From assembly GCA_051275005.1 (NCBI GenBank), contig JBNMOP010000015.1, positions 1-38,972 of the forward strand: DNA of 38,972 nt, read 5' to 3'. The stretch comes from Eutrophobius sp051275005. Its GTDB lineage: Bacteria; Pseudomonadota; Gammaproteobacteria; Eutrophobiales; Eutrophobiaceae. Of the stretch, positions 9,684 to 17,380 are shown piece by piece. The position numbers and the translations under genes were made by a program. The notes beneath the pieces were generated by a model, which saw only the letters and a program-made list of their open reading frames with translations, did not search any database and was not told the DNA's origin. Positions within the stretch are counted from its first letter, which is position 1. Each line of letters starts with the position of its first letter.

Positions 9684-11114
9684 CTACTTTAAAAAATACC
9701 CACTCATAATTGCATCATACCAAAGCTTTATCCCCATTGGGGCAACACCCAGTGGCAAACCTTCTTCCGCTGCACTATAACCATGTATCCCGGCATCAAA
9801 TTGATAAAGTTTTACCTTAGGTGCAGGTTTCATCGCCGCATAACCCGGCAAATACACATCACGATAATTTTCCGGGGCATGGTCACGACTATTCTTGGTA
9901 ATTATTAATATCAAAGGCGGCACGGGTTTAACCCTTGGTCCCGATATTCCTCTAAGGTAACCCAAGTAGCGCTCTACCAATGATTCCGTTGCCTCGGATG
10001 TCATTTCCAGTCGATCTGCTGTAACCCTTGCCGCAGACTCCAGGGCAGCAGGATTATCGAAATGCAGGATATTCTCAGCCTTGAAATGAGGCTGTTTTGT
10101 GCCCTTTTGCCAATTATCATGGACTTCCTCCATGACCATGGCAAGTCGGGCCAGGGCATCGCCCCCTTCTTCCTGGATCAACTCATAACCATAATAGCGT
10201 GCAGTATCCCGCCAGGACCTAATCCGCAGGCAATCAAAATTCATTCCCCAGGGTTCGCTAATTCCCTGAATTTCACGTGTCATATTTCCATAAAGCGCGC
10301 CAAAGGGTGAACTTTCCATACCCAGCACACCGACGATATTAGGAATATGTTGAGTCAACATCATGGTCATCGGGCCACCGGTGGAATGTCCATGACTGTA
10401 TATAGAGTATTCATCTTCAGGGAAATAACGGCGAGCAAGGTCTGTTGCACCTTCCTCGTGGGCAACCGGCCAGCCGGCCATGCGGTTATAAAAAGTAGTC
10501 CCTGGTTTGGCGCATGCAAGATGTAAGGTTCCCCAACGCCTGCGACGCGACTCTTCCTGATCTTTTACAACCTCATATTGATCAGGCGTAATTAATTCAT
10601 CTTTAAGCCAGATCGGGGTACGCACAGATCCATCCGCTTTAATAGTATCCCCCGGCCAGTTACCATTTACTTCCTGTAGATTATATCGACCAGGGTAAGA
10701 CATATTGACAACCTTAAATCCGAATTTGGATACCAATAACTGGGCAAATTTTTCCTTACTTCGATGGTCCCCTGAACCACCATGTAACAGAAATACACCA
10801 ACTTTCTTACCATCAGGTCCCAGTGGTATTTTTGAAGGATCCTCTGGTTCATAAACACTACCTGCAATATCCCAGTCCATATCCACTGCGCGTACACGAT
10901 GCACGATCTGCTGAGTACGAAAGGGGATATCTGGCAGGGACATTACCTCACTGGATCCAGCAACCAACTCTGAACGCGAGACCTTAATCCAATCGTAACC
11001 GCTGACCTTTTCAACAGATATATTTTGTTGGCCTCTTACAGGTGACACTAACGCCACTGTTAGAATGAATATATGCAATACAAAACGAAAGAACTTGAGA
11101 TTTTGTGACAACAA
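9684..11114 (-). CDS. secreted alpha/beta-hydrolase H1
   Basis: About 476 residues with a hydrophobic signal sequence near the N-terminus (ending SPVRGQQ). The fold signature is clear: oxyanion-region LLHGGSGDH (109-117), nucleophile elbow GHSTGG with Ser244, a probable acid Asp411 in NSRDHA, and His444 in GIHGY, so a serine-hydrolase triad is complete. It probably acts in the periplasm on esters, lactones or amides. There is no ATG start: a GTG at 11123 overlaps the GAGG Shine-Dalgarno, whereas TTG at 11114 is spaced correctly from it, so I chose TTG. It is a full-length paralog of H2 (19729-21207), and each is followed downstream by an amidohydrolase (A2 here, A4 there). It is much longer than ordinary esterases because of an insertion between the nucleophile and the acid. 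Substrate unknown. Confidence 0.82.
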   Translation of the reverse strand: MLSQNLKFFRFVLHIFILTVALVSPVRGQQNISVEKVSGYDWIKVSRSELVAGSSEVMSLPDIPFRTQQIVHRVRAVDMDWDIAGSVYEPEDPSKIPLGPDGKKVGVFLLHGGSGDHRSKEKFAQLLVSKFGFKVVNMSYPGRYNLQEVNGNWPGDTIKADGSVRTPIWLKDELITPDQYEVVKDQEESRRRRWGTLHLACAKPGTTFYNRMAGWPVAHEEGATDLARRYFPEDEYSIYSHGHSTGGPMTMMLTQHIPNIVGVLGMESSPFGALYGNMTREIQGISEPWGMNFDCLRIRSWRDTARYYGYELIQEEGGDALARLAMVMEEVHDNWQKGTKQPHFKAENILHFDNPAALESAARVTADRLEMTSEATESLVERYLGYLRGISGPRVKPVPPLILIITKNSRDHAPENYRDVYLPGYAAMKPAPKVKLYQFDAGIHGYSAAEEGLPLGVAPMGIKLWYDAIMSGYFLK

Positions 11115-11162
11115 TTTTCCCACCTCGGATTTTTTAATAAAAATATATAAAAATTTTTTCTG

Positions 11163-11168
11163 ATTATA
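11163..11168 (-). promoter_or_regulatory. possible -10 box for H1-A2
   Basis: On the minus strand the sequence GTGGTTATAATCAG contains a perfect TATAAT about 50 bases before the H1 start. The hexamer 17 bases upstream is TAGGTT, a poor -35, so an activator or a different sigma factor would be needed. Supported by position only. Confidence 0.35.
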
Positions 11169-11284
11169 ACCACATGCAGAGGCTTAACCTAATGTGTAAA
11201 GTCTAAACTAACTAATTAGCAGAAGGGCTGGTTCTAAATTTCATGCCATTCATTTGACTAACTATAAAGCATTAATTATTTTTT

Positions 11285-11313
11285 ATATCTGGTTAGTAAA
11301 ACTAACCAGATAT
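11285..11313. repeat. 13-bp perfect palindrome between A3 and H1
   Basis: Arms ATATCTGGTTAGT (11285-11297) and ACTAACCAGATAT (11301-11313) enclose AAA. Neither strand has a U-tract directly after the stem, so it is not a standard terminator. The central GGTTAGT...ACTAACC resembles TAGTT-rich sequences just before H1, A1 and the binding-protein gene, so an operator is possible. Confidence 0.5.
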
Positions 11314-11323
11314 TTGGTGCGTT

Positions 11324-11362
11324 TGATAAATAAATGAGGAAGCAGAAAATTCTGCCCCTCAT
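11324..11362 (-). terminator. probable terminator of amidohydrolase A3
   Basis: Minus-strand hairpin with two stem blocks (ATGAGG and GCAGAA with their complements, small internal bulge) followed by UUUAUUUAU. It begins 13 bases after the A3 stop, in the right place to end the A3 transcript before H1. Confidence 0.6.
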
Positions 11363-11375
11363 CCCTCGCAAAATT

Positions 11376-13313
11376 TTATTTATACAGTTCACGACTGGGT
11401 ATCTGTGGCCCAGTGTCCGCCCATCGCCACAAACTAGTGGGTGTGTTTTTCTCGATCTCCCAGGCTGCAATATCCGGATCAGTGTTGAATTTGAGCAAAT
11501 TCCCTCTTAACTCTTTATTTTCATATACCACCTTGCCGCCCACCATGGTCATTATGGGATAAAGTGTATCCAATTCTTCCACCTCAACATCCATATAATC
11601 CCCATTGAGAATAATTACGTCAGCCCATTTTCCTGGTTCAATTGAGCCAACCTTGTCATCCTTCCACACGGCGTACGCACCCCAACGCGTCATCATTAAT
11701 AATAACGTCAATCTGTCTGGTACCGCCTCTTCAGGTACACCAAAGTTTTTACCGTCTATTTTACGGGTCATCCACATTACCCCATCTTCAAAGGGTGAAT
11801 GTCTGATCTCACTTTGACTACCGAATTCACTGATTACAGCCCTCGCCCCGGCCTTGAGCATGCTGGCTACCGGGGCATTCATTGTTAAGAATTCCTCACC
11901 ATAGGCAGATTCGATTACCTCACTGGGTACTCGTGTAGCATCACAGGAAAACGCCATGTTGATCCGGGCAGCCATCGCTATCTGTTCAGGGGTAACCGAA
12001 TGACAATGATCTACCTCGAGTCTCAATGTGCGAAGTTTTTCTAAAGAAATCCCAGCATTGAGTACTACATCGAACCAGGCATCAAGTGCGGCATCTCCCG
12101 CGACGTGCCAACCGGGTATACCCGTTTGTCTTCCTGCTGCTGCAAGCTCAGTCAACGTTGCCAAATGTTCAAGCCGCCTGACATTGGTGGGACTGGATTC
12201 CATCGTAGGGCAGCGCTCTCTGGCCTTGAGTTCAGGCGTTTTAGCCGGGATAGAGGTACACCAGCCGACCCCACCATTGTCCAGCGCGCCGGCACTACTA
12301 CCAATACTCCAAAAATGTTCTGATCCATAACCTACCAGATCGCCAATACGCCAGTAGTTCTCGACAATAAAGGGATTGAATGGTTGCATCCAGCGGTGAC
12401 CCCAGGCCAGCCGTATAGGCATCATGTCATTTCGTTCCAGGTGCACCGTAGCGTTAAAACCACCTTCGCATTGAATATGGGTTTTAAACGTCGTCACACC
12501 AGTTTGTGCATTGAGCTGCATGACTTCAAGATAACTACGGGTGTATTCATCCTGTTTATTCGATTGTGGGATAATGATATCCACCCGTGCACAACGCGTA
12601 CCATCAGTTTGGTCCCCTGAGAAACCCAGGTTGGCATCTATCCAGAAATCATCCGGCACCGGATTTCGATATCGTGTTTCAAAAGCATCTATTGCTTTGG
12701 TGCTATATACTGAGCCCCCACGTGTATACACAACAATCGGATTATCTGGAGATTGTTCATCCAGCAGTTGTCTGGTGATTGAAGTCCCTAACATAGGCAC
12801 AGCAACAGCGGGAGGATTGAGCTGGATCTGTATGTATTGTCCTTTGGGGATAGCGGCAATCCTTGCCTTCAATCCTGAAAGCAATATTTGCAGTAATTTG
12901 TCCTGAGAATCTGACGTAAATCTGATCTGTAACACTTCAGGAATGGCCTTCGCCACCCATGGGAAGTTTGACAAAGTAGTGTCATAAAGATGGTTATGAG
13001 TATCTACCAGTCCAGGTAATACTGTATTACCCCCGGCATCTATGCTCTCTGTCCAGTCCGCAATATATTGTTGGATATCTGCATTACTACCTACCGCAAT
13101 GATTTCATCATCTCTAATCGCAATCGCTTGATGGACACTGATATCATTTATATCATCTGAATCAGCAGTAATAACCTTGCCATTAATTATTACTGTTGTC
13201 GCATAAGGCGATTCTGCAGCCATTACAACTTGACCTGAGAACAGACACGTTGACACTAATAAAATCAAACTGCCAGTAATTTTTAAATTTAAACTGCAAT
13301 GATTAACTCTCAT
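11376..13313 (-). CDS. periplasmic amidohydrolase-3 family enzyme (YtcJ-like), paralog A3
   Basis: A 645-residue enzyme starting at ATG 13313 with AAGGGG eight bases upstream. Signal peptide about 1-33 (ending VVMAAES). Putative metal and active-site residues are all present: H106-N-H108, K277-T-H279, H403 in WHVAGD, D435-H436-C437-H438 and E496 in SEFGSQ. It belongs with A1 and A2 in a subgroup marked by the C-terminal WEIEKNTPT stretch and the LYP/LFP-MTM-GGK segment. It is transcribed away from the binding-protein gene at 13705, sharing a 391-base divergent promoter region, and ends at its own hairpin, so it seems to be a single-gene unit. The reaction is assumed to be hydrolysis of an amide or cyclic amide; the substrate cannot be read from the sequence. 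Confidence 0.9.
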   Translation of the reverse strand: MRVNHCSLNLKITGSLILLVSTCLFSGQVVMAAESPYATTVIINGKVITADSDDINDISVHQAIAIRDDEIIAVGSNADIQQYIADWTESIDAGGNTVLPGLVDTHNHLYDTTLSNFPWVAKAIPEVLQIRFTSDSQDKLLQILLSGLKARIAAIPKGQYIQIQLNPPAVAVPMLGTSITRQLLDEQSPDNPIVVYTRGGSVYSTKAIDAFETRYRNPVPDDFWIDANLGFSGDQTDGTRCARVDIIIPQSNKQDEYTRSYLEVMQLNAQTGVTTFKTHIQCEGGFNATVHLERNDMMPIRLAWGHRWMQPFNPFIVENYWRIGDLVGYGSEHFWSIGSSAGALDNGGVGWCTSIPAKTPELKARERCPTMESSPTNVRRLEHLATLTELAAAGRQTGIPGWHVAGDAALDAWFDVVLNAGISLEKLRTLRLEVDHCHSVTPEQIAMAARINMAFSCDATRVPSEVIESAYGEEFLTMNAPVASMLKAGARAVISEFGSQSEIRHSPFEDGVMWMTRKIDGKNFGVPEEAVPDRLTLLLMMTRWGAYAVWKDDKVGSIEPGKWADVIILNGDYMDVEVEELDTLYPIMTMVGGKVVYENKELRGNLLKFNTDPDIAAWEIEKNTPTSLWRWADTGPQIPSRELYK

Positions 13314-13704
13314 TAACTTTCCCCTTCCATATGACGGTAATATCCTATTTTAACTCTCTAATATTTTATGAAATTTTCTAAAGACTCTGAACACAGGTAT
13401 AAAAAATAACACTATAGCCATTATTTTTGAGCCATAACAAGTATGTCATTGGCCTCTACATTACCCAGATATCTATCGTCCTGCAAATTAATTACTGTAT
13501 CAATATATCAGCCATAAAATGGCAATATAAGTTTGAATATCCAGACATTTCAGTAGATATATCTCTTTTTTTTAAAATAGGTCATTAGATAATTTTATGG
13601 TATTAATATTTCAATAGACTGGCTGTGGGATAATGCTTAGGTTTAATTGCTCACAAAGCCAGAACTACTACTAGTTTTGAAACTAAATTCGGGAGGACTT
13701 TAAG
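13314..13704. promoter_or_regulatory. divergent promoter region between A3 and the binding-protein gene
   Basis: About 390 bases of AT-rich DNA with no convincing coding frame. It must hold start sites for both A3 (leftward) and the binding protein (rightward). A GATAAT at 13639-13644 could be a -10 for the rightward gene but has no good -35. A 14-base palindrome, TAGTTTTGAAACTA (13672-13685), sits five bases before that gene's GGGAGG ribosome-binding site and could be an operator. Confidence 0.4.
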
Positions 13705-14763
13705 GTGTTTATCAACACAAAAACTCAATTGATATTCCCATATAAAAATTCTGACACTAAGCTCTCTATCCTCGGTATGTTGGTAGTCTTAATATTTACA
13801 AGTCAATTTGCCTGCGCGCAACAAAATACCAAACTGAATATTATTTTGGGGGACGTCTCACTCAATAAACTACCTTTTGTCATGGCTTATGAAGAAGGAA
13901 TTTATAAAAAAAATGGTCTAGACCTCACTCCGATGTTCACCAGAAGCTCGGTTGAAATAATCCGGCGCAGCGGCATTGATGTTCCAGAAGAGTTTGTGTT
14001 AAATGGTGAGACTGATGCCCCGATCAGGATAGGTGGTGCCTCGCCATCTATAGTCAGACTTACCACCAAGGCCGGATCCTGGGATCCAATAATAATTGGT
14101 TCTACACACCACAAATCTCGATGGCATATCGTAGGCAGAAATGACATTCGTTCAGCCGAACAATTAAAAGGCAAACGTATTGGTTATTCCGGAGTGGGTG
14201 CAGTGACACACCTGGGTGCAATTAGTTTTGCTCAAGCTATGGGGTGGGATCCAGATAATGATGTTTCATTAATGGCAGATGGTCTGGCGGTTGAGGCCCT
14301 ACAAAATGGTTATATCGATGCATTTGTCGCCGATAATCTACATGGCACGATGGCAATGGCGGCAGGTTTCAGGGTGATTGTCGATTTAGCAGATTACAAC
14401 TTCCCCACTGCGGGGTCTTCTTTACTGGCAGATAGAATATGGCTTAAAGATAATCGTGAAGCTGCACGCCAGTTTGTCAAGAGTACCGTTGAAGCTGTAG
14501 CCTTGTTAAAAAACAATAAAGATGCTGCGTTCAAAACACTCAAGAAATGGTACCAATTAAGAGATTCTGAATTACTGGAATACTTCTATGAAGGTACGTT
14601 AAGAATACCTGAAAAGCCCTATCCACCGGTAGAAGGCCTGCGCAGGGTTATGGAAGTTTACGACAATCATGAGATGCGCAAGTATTCCCTGGAACATTTT
14701 TATGATGACAGTTTTGTTCGCGAACTTGATGAAAGCGGATATATAGACAGTTTGTATAATTAG
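13705..14763 (+). CDS. periplasmic substrate-binding protein, NMT1/SsuA-like
   Basis: A 352-residue protein starting at GTG 13705 with a good GGGAGG eight bases upstream. After a signal peptide (about 20-39, ending FACAQQ) it shows the two-lobed periplasmic-binding fold of the NMT1/THI5/SsuA-TauA group: NKLPFVMAYEEGIYKKNGLDL near 54-74, a GGASPSIVRL loop near 110, LKGKRIGYSG near 153-162 and YIDAFVADN near 204-212. Such proteins hand small molecules (aliphatic sulfonates, pyrimidine precursors, aromatic acids) to an ABC importer. No permease or ATPase gene is in the window, so it is an orphan. It is the only island gene on the plus strand in the left arm and lies between A3 and a convergent small gene. 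A decayed paralog of its C-terminal 78 residues lies at 19484-19721. Confidence 0.85.
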   Translation: MFINTKTQLIFPYKNSDTKLSILGMLVVLIFTSQFACAQQNTKLNIILGDVSLNKLPFVMAYEEGIYKKNGLDLTPMFTRSSVEIIRRSGIDVPEEFVLNGETDAPIRIGGASPSIVRLTTKAGSWDPIIIGSTHHKSRWHIVGRNDIRSAEQLKGKRIGYSGVGAVTHLGAISFAQAMGWDPDNDVSLMADGLAVEALQNGYIDAFVADNLHGTMAMAAGFRVIVDLADYNFPTAGSSLLADRIWLKDNREAARQFVKSTVEAVALLKNNKDAAFKTLKKWYQLRDSELLEYFYEGTLRIPEKPYPPVEGLRRVMEVYDNHEMRKYSLEHFYDDSFVRELDESGYIDSLYN

Positions 14764-14785
14764 CCTGGCTTGATTTTTGCCGGCT
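14762..14785 (+). terminator. weak hairpin after the binding-protein gene
   Basis: A 7-bp stem with one bulged T (AGCC-T-GGC with GCCGGCT, 9-base loop) overlaps the stop codon of the binding-protein gene and precedes UUAUAUU. It could act as a weak terminator between the two convergent genes. Confidence 0.35.
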
Positions 14786-14804
14786 TATATTGAATATTGA
14801 ATCA

Positions 14805-15536
14805 TTACAAAGGCTTTTGTTTATCCACATCAGCCAGGAAGCGATCTAAAAGTCGCTTGGCAATGTCGCCTTTATCCTTACCCTGATATTTTCCGATTAT
14901 ATATTCAAACTGCTGTTGAGTTTTTTCCACTTGCTTATTTACAGTTTCAATTTTTTCGTTATCCCGGTACTGCCGCCACAGGTCACGATAATTAATGGCG
15001 AGATAGAGTTCTACTTCTGAGATCTGTTCAAAATCTGGATATCGTTCTAGAAATATTTCCATTTTCAAGATGGATGCAGCTAACGAATCCGTGCCGGTCG
15101 CCTCGGACAAATAGTAATCCATTTCCAGCAATTGAAATGTACTGTCTGCAACGTGTTCACCGTTAGTGGAATTTTCAAGATACTGTTCATATGCATCCCC
15201 ATTATAAAAAAAACGTTTAAGGCGACCAAACCAACGAATCTTTACATCCATCTCAGCGCTACGCTGTAAGGCGAGATTGATTAGGCTTTCTTGTTCTGCA
15301 CCATGGCCGATAACTTCAGCTGTTAACAGTTTTGCCAGTGCACTGGCTGTTGCACCCAATTGATAATATTCATCTGTATTGGTTTGATTACCATTCTCCT
15401 GTAATTGAAGTTGCAAACGCTGCATTTGTTTGAGGGAGGTATTCAGATTTTCAGAGGTAAGTAAAATATCTGCCTGACTATTTCCTATAAATAACAGAAT
15501 AACCAGCAACCATGGCATTTTACTATGAATATTCAT
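14805..15536 (-). CDS. exported helical protein of unknown function, next to HupE
   Basis: A 243-residue protein with a signal peptide (about residues 7-22, ending NSQADI) and otherwise long amphipathic helices, including coiled-coil-prone Q-rich stretches near 33-50 and 198-215 (KIETVNKQVEKTQQQFEYII). No family is recognised. It starts 14 nt after the HupE/UreJ-like gene ends, so the two are very likely co-transcribed and the product may help that transporter or its periplasmic domain. No cysteine or histidine cluster suggests metal binding by itself. The gene is convergent with the binding-protein gene. Confidence 0.7.
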   Translation of the reverse strand: MNIHSKMPWLLVILLFIGNSQADILLTSENLNTSLKQMQRLQLQLQENGNQTNTDEYYQLGATASALAKLLTAEVIGHGAEQESLINLALQRSAEMDVKIRWFGRLKRFFYNGDAYEQYLENSTNGEHVADSTFQLLEMDYYLSEATGTDSLAASILKMEIFLERYPDFEQISEVELYLAINYRDLWRQYRDNEKIETVNKQVEKTQQQFEYIIGKYQGKDKGDIAKRLLDRFLADVDKQKPL

Positions 15537-15550
15537 TTAGTTATTTCCCG

Positions 15551-16636
15551 TCATATTATCCGTTCTACAAACCATATCAGACCAAATATAGTGATCACCA
15601 ATGATGATAATTGTACTACCTCTTTTCTGTATTGTGATTTTGACAGATAATTCAGTAATGGCCACGTAATTATTATGATAATAACCTGACCTAATTCAAC
15701 TCCAAAGTTAAAGCTAAATAAACTTAATAGCAGGCCGGTACGTTCAAGGTCCAATTCTTGCAGTAACCCGGCAAATCCAAAACCATGAACCAGGCCAAAC
15801 ACAAATGCGAGGATCCACCTTCTCTTTATATCCTTTGCCAGAAGATTTTCAACACCTACATAGACAATACTCAATGCAATTGCAGCTTCAACGACCCATG
15901 CGATTGGTTGTACGATACCTAGGGTGGCTATTGTCAGGGTAATACTATGTGCAATCGTAAAAGATGTCGCGATAATAACAAGATTTCGCAGACCCTTGCC
16001 AACTAGCAATAACCCCAATAAAAACAAAATATGATCGTAGCCGGTAAATATATGTTCCAGACCGAACAAGATAAATCCTCTTGCAGCAGTCCAGACGTTT
16101 GTTTTATCTCGTTGCCACGACCATGTATTTTCATGCTGAAAGACAAACTGTAATTGTTCAATCTGTGTGTCCAGTTCAGCCAGTGTACGGTGATCAGGAT
16201 ACAAATCCGTTAAAAATTTTAGATTGATATCAGCAGAATCAATAGTCGCTATAGTGCTATATTTAACGTTTAGTTCTAGATAAGGAAAACTATCACTATC
16301 TAGCCAGATGTTTGTGGAGATAAATTCATTTTCAACTAACTGATGATTTAATTGAATATTGATCCTTTCCGTCAAATAGTTATCAATCTGGGTACTAGCT
16401 TCTGATAACTCCTGCAGTGTTACGGTTTCATCAAGGTCCTTATCCAGCCTTAATAATAAATCCATGTCATCCATAGGCAGGCGATAAACCGCCATGAGTG
16501 TATTTCCAATAGTATTGAATTGACTGTAACTGACACTTAAGGGATGAGACATTACAATACTATTGGAGAATAGTGTGAGTAATATCCAGGGGAAAATATT
16601 GATTAGAAAATTGCGTATCATTCCCGTTTGACGCAT
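15551..16636 (-). CDS. HupE/UreJ-type permease with an exported EF-hand domain
   Basis: About 361 residues. An N-terminal signal or first helix (ending IVMSHPL) precedes a soluble, presumably periplasmic domain of about 150 residues, then six or seven transmembrane helices. The membrane part has the HupE/UreJ hallmarks LEHIFTGYDH (193-202), FTIAHSITL (226-234) and VFGLVHGFGFAG (279-290), whose histidines are thought to carry nickel or cobalt. The soluble domain contains a textbook EF-hand loop, DKDLDETVTLQE (65-76), with acidic residues at positions 1, 3, 5 and 12. Start codon is uncertain: ATG 16636 is used here; TTG 16642 and ATG 16621 are alternatives. It probably forms an operon with the downstream exported helical protein. 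Substrate (Ni, Co or other) is an inference from the family. Confidence 0.8.
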   Translation of the reverse strand: MRQTGMIRNFLINIFPWILLTLFSNSIVMSHPLSVSYSQFNTIGNTLMAVYRLPMDDMDLLLRLDKDLDETVTLQELSEASTQIDNYLTERINIQLNHQLVENEFISTNIWLDSDSFPYLELNVKYSTIATIDSADINLKFLTDLYPDHRTLAELDTQIEQLQFVFQHENTWSWQRDKTNVWTAARGFILFGLEHIFTGYDHILFLLGLLLVGKGLRNLVIIATSFTIAHSITLTIATLGIVQPIAWVVEAAIALSIVYVGVENLLAKDIKRRWILAFVFGLVHGFGFAGLLQELDLERTGLLLSLFSFNFGVELGQVIIIIITWPLLNYLSKSQYRKEVVQLSSLVITIFGLIWFVERII

Positions 16637-16642
16637 TAGCAA

Positions 16643-16856
16643 AATAAGTAGTTCAAGACTAAAGACTAAATTTTTATCCAGTAACGTGATTTACACGCCG
16701 GATGAGACATGATTAAAATTGATTTTTCCACAACAGGAAATAACAACAATGATATTCAAATTTGATATCGTCCTGGTTGCATAGATCACCAGATACGTAA
16801 GGGACTGTAAAAAAACAGTCCGCTGACAAGGTATTTAAAACAGACTGGTAATATTT
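16643..16856. other. intergenic region with a 7-bp hairpin
   Basis: About 214 bases with no gene. A perfect inverted repeat, GGACTGT (16802-16808) and ACAGTCC (16815-16821) around a 6-base A/T loop, lies 36 bases after the stop of the 138-residue gene on the minus strand; it has no U-tract beyond the stem. The promoter of the HupE operon must lie here but no clear boxes are seen. Confidence 0.4.
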
Positions 16857-17273
16857 CTAAGCAGTTTTTTGACCTTTTCTTATAAAGGCAACAATACCAA
16901 TCAACAGACCTAGTGCAACAACGCCTGCAATTAACATTGTTGAATTGGAGCCACCACCCATATCATTTGTATCCATGGATTGTTGTCCGTCGGCGGTTAC
17001 TGCGGCAACTGTCTGGGCACCATCTTGTCCAGCAACCAGTGCATCCTGTGCCTGTTGAATTTGCTCAACCTGTTTAGACTGTGCCAGTGAATGCTTACTT
17101 GTCCCCGTCAAATCCGGATCCTGTGCAGTGACAAACTCGCCTGTTTCCGGATCAAATTCCAGATATACCTGGGAAATCATGTCCTCATCAGCTGACCAAA
17201 CACTCGTCATGGGTATTAAACCCATTAAAAATACTGTAATAATACTGACGAAAATCCGGTTATTAGTATTCAT
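16857..17273 (-). CDS. small exported protein with C-terminal membrane anchor
   Basis: A 138-residue protein. ATG 17273 was chosen because AGAGGGG lies five bases upstream; an upstream in-frame start at 17300 adds nine residues without a ribosome-binding site. It has a signal peptide (about 7-28, ending SVWSADE), a low-complexity Q/A-rich middle, then GGGSNST followed by one transmembrane helix (about 110-130) and a basic RKGQK tail. This signal - linker - Gly run - helix - basic tail layout resembles C-terminal sorting tags such as GlyGly-CTERM, but no processing enzyme is seen and an ordinary type I membrane protein is equally likely. It stands between A4 and the HupE operon. Function unknown. 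Confidence 0.6.
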   Translation of the reverse strand: MNTNNRIFVSIITVFLMGLIPMTSVWSADEDMISQVYLEFDPETGEFVTAQDPDLTGTSKHSLAQSKQVEQIQQAQDALVAGQDGAQTVAAVTADGQQSMDTNDMGGGSNSTMLIAGVVALGLLIGIVAFIRKGQKTA

Positions 17274-17298
17274 GCATTCCCCTCTCTTAGCCAGGCCC

Positions 17299-17324
17299 AA
17301 GGGGTAGTATTAAAACCACCCCTT
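17299..17324. repeat. hairpin between A4 and the small membrane protein
   Basis: Arms AAGGGGTAG (17299-17307) and CCACCCCTT (17316-17324) pair over nine positions with one G-U. There is no U-tract, and the stem ends about 25 bases before the start of the 138-residue gene, so it could be a leader structure or a weak end for A4. Confidence 0.4.
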
Positions 17325-17380
17325 AGACATGTAGTTATAACTTCAGTTAATAGGTAAATCTATCTAACGTTTAAAATACT

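Noticed and set aside
11285..11313. Terminator of A3
   Set aside because: The stem is long but is followed by an A-run, not a U-run, in the A3 direction; the hairpin at 11324-11362 fits better.
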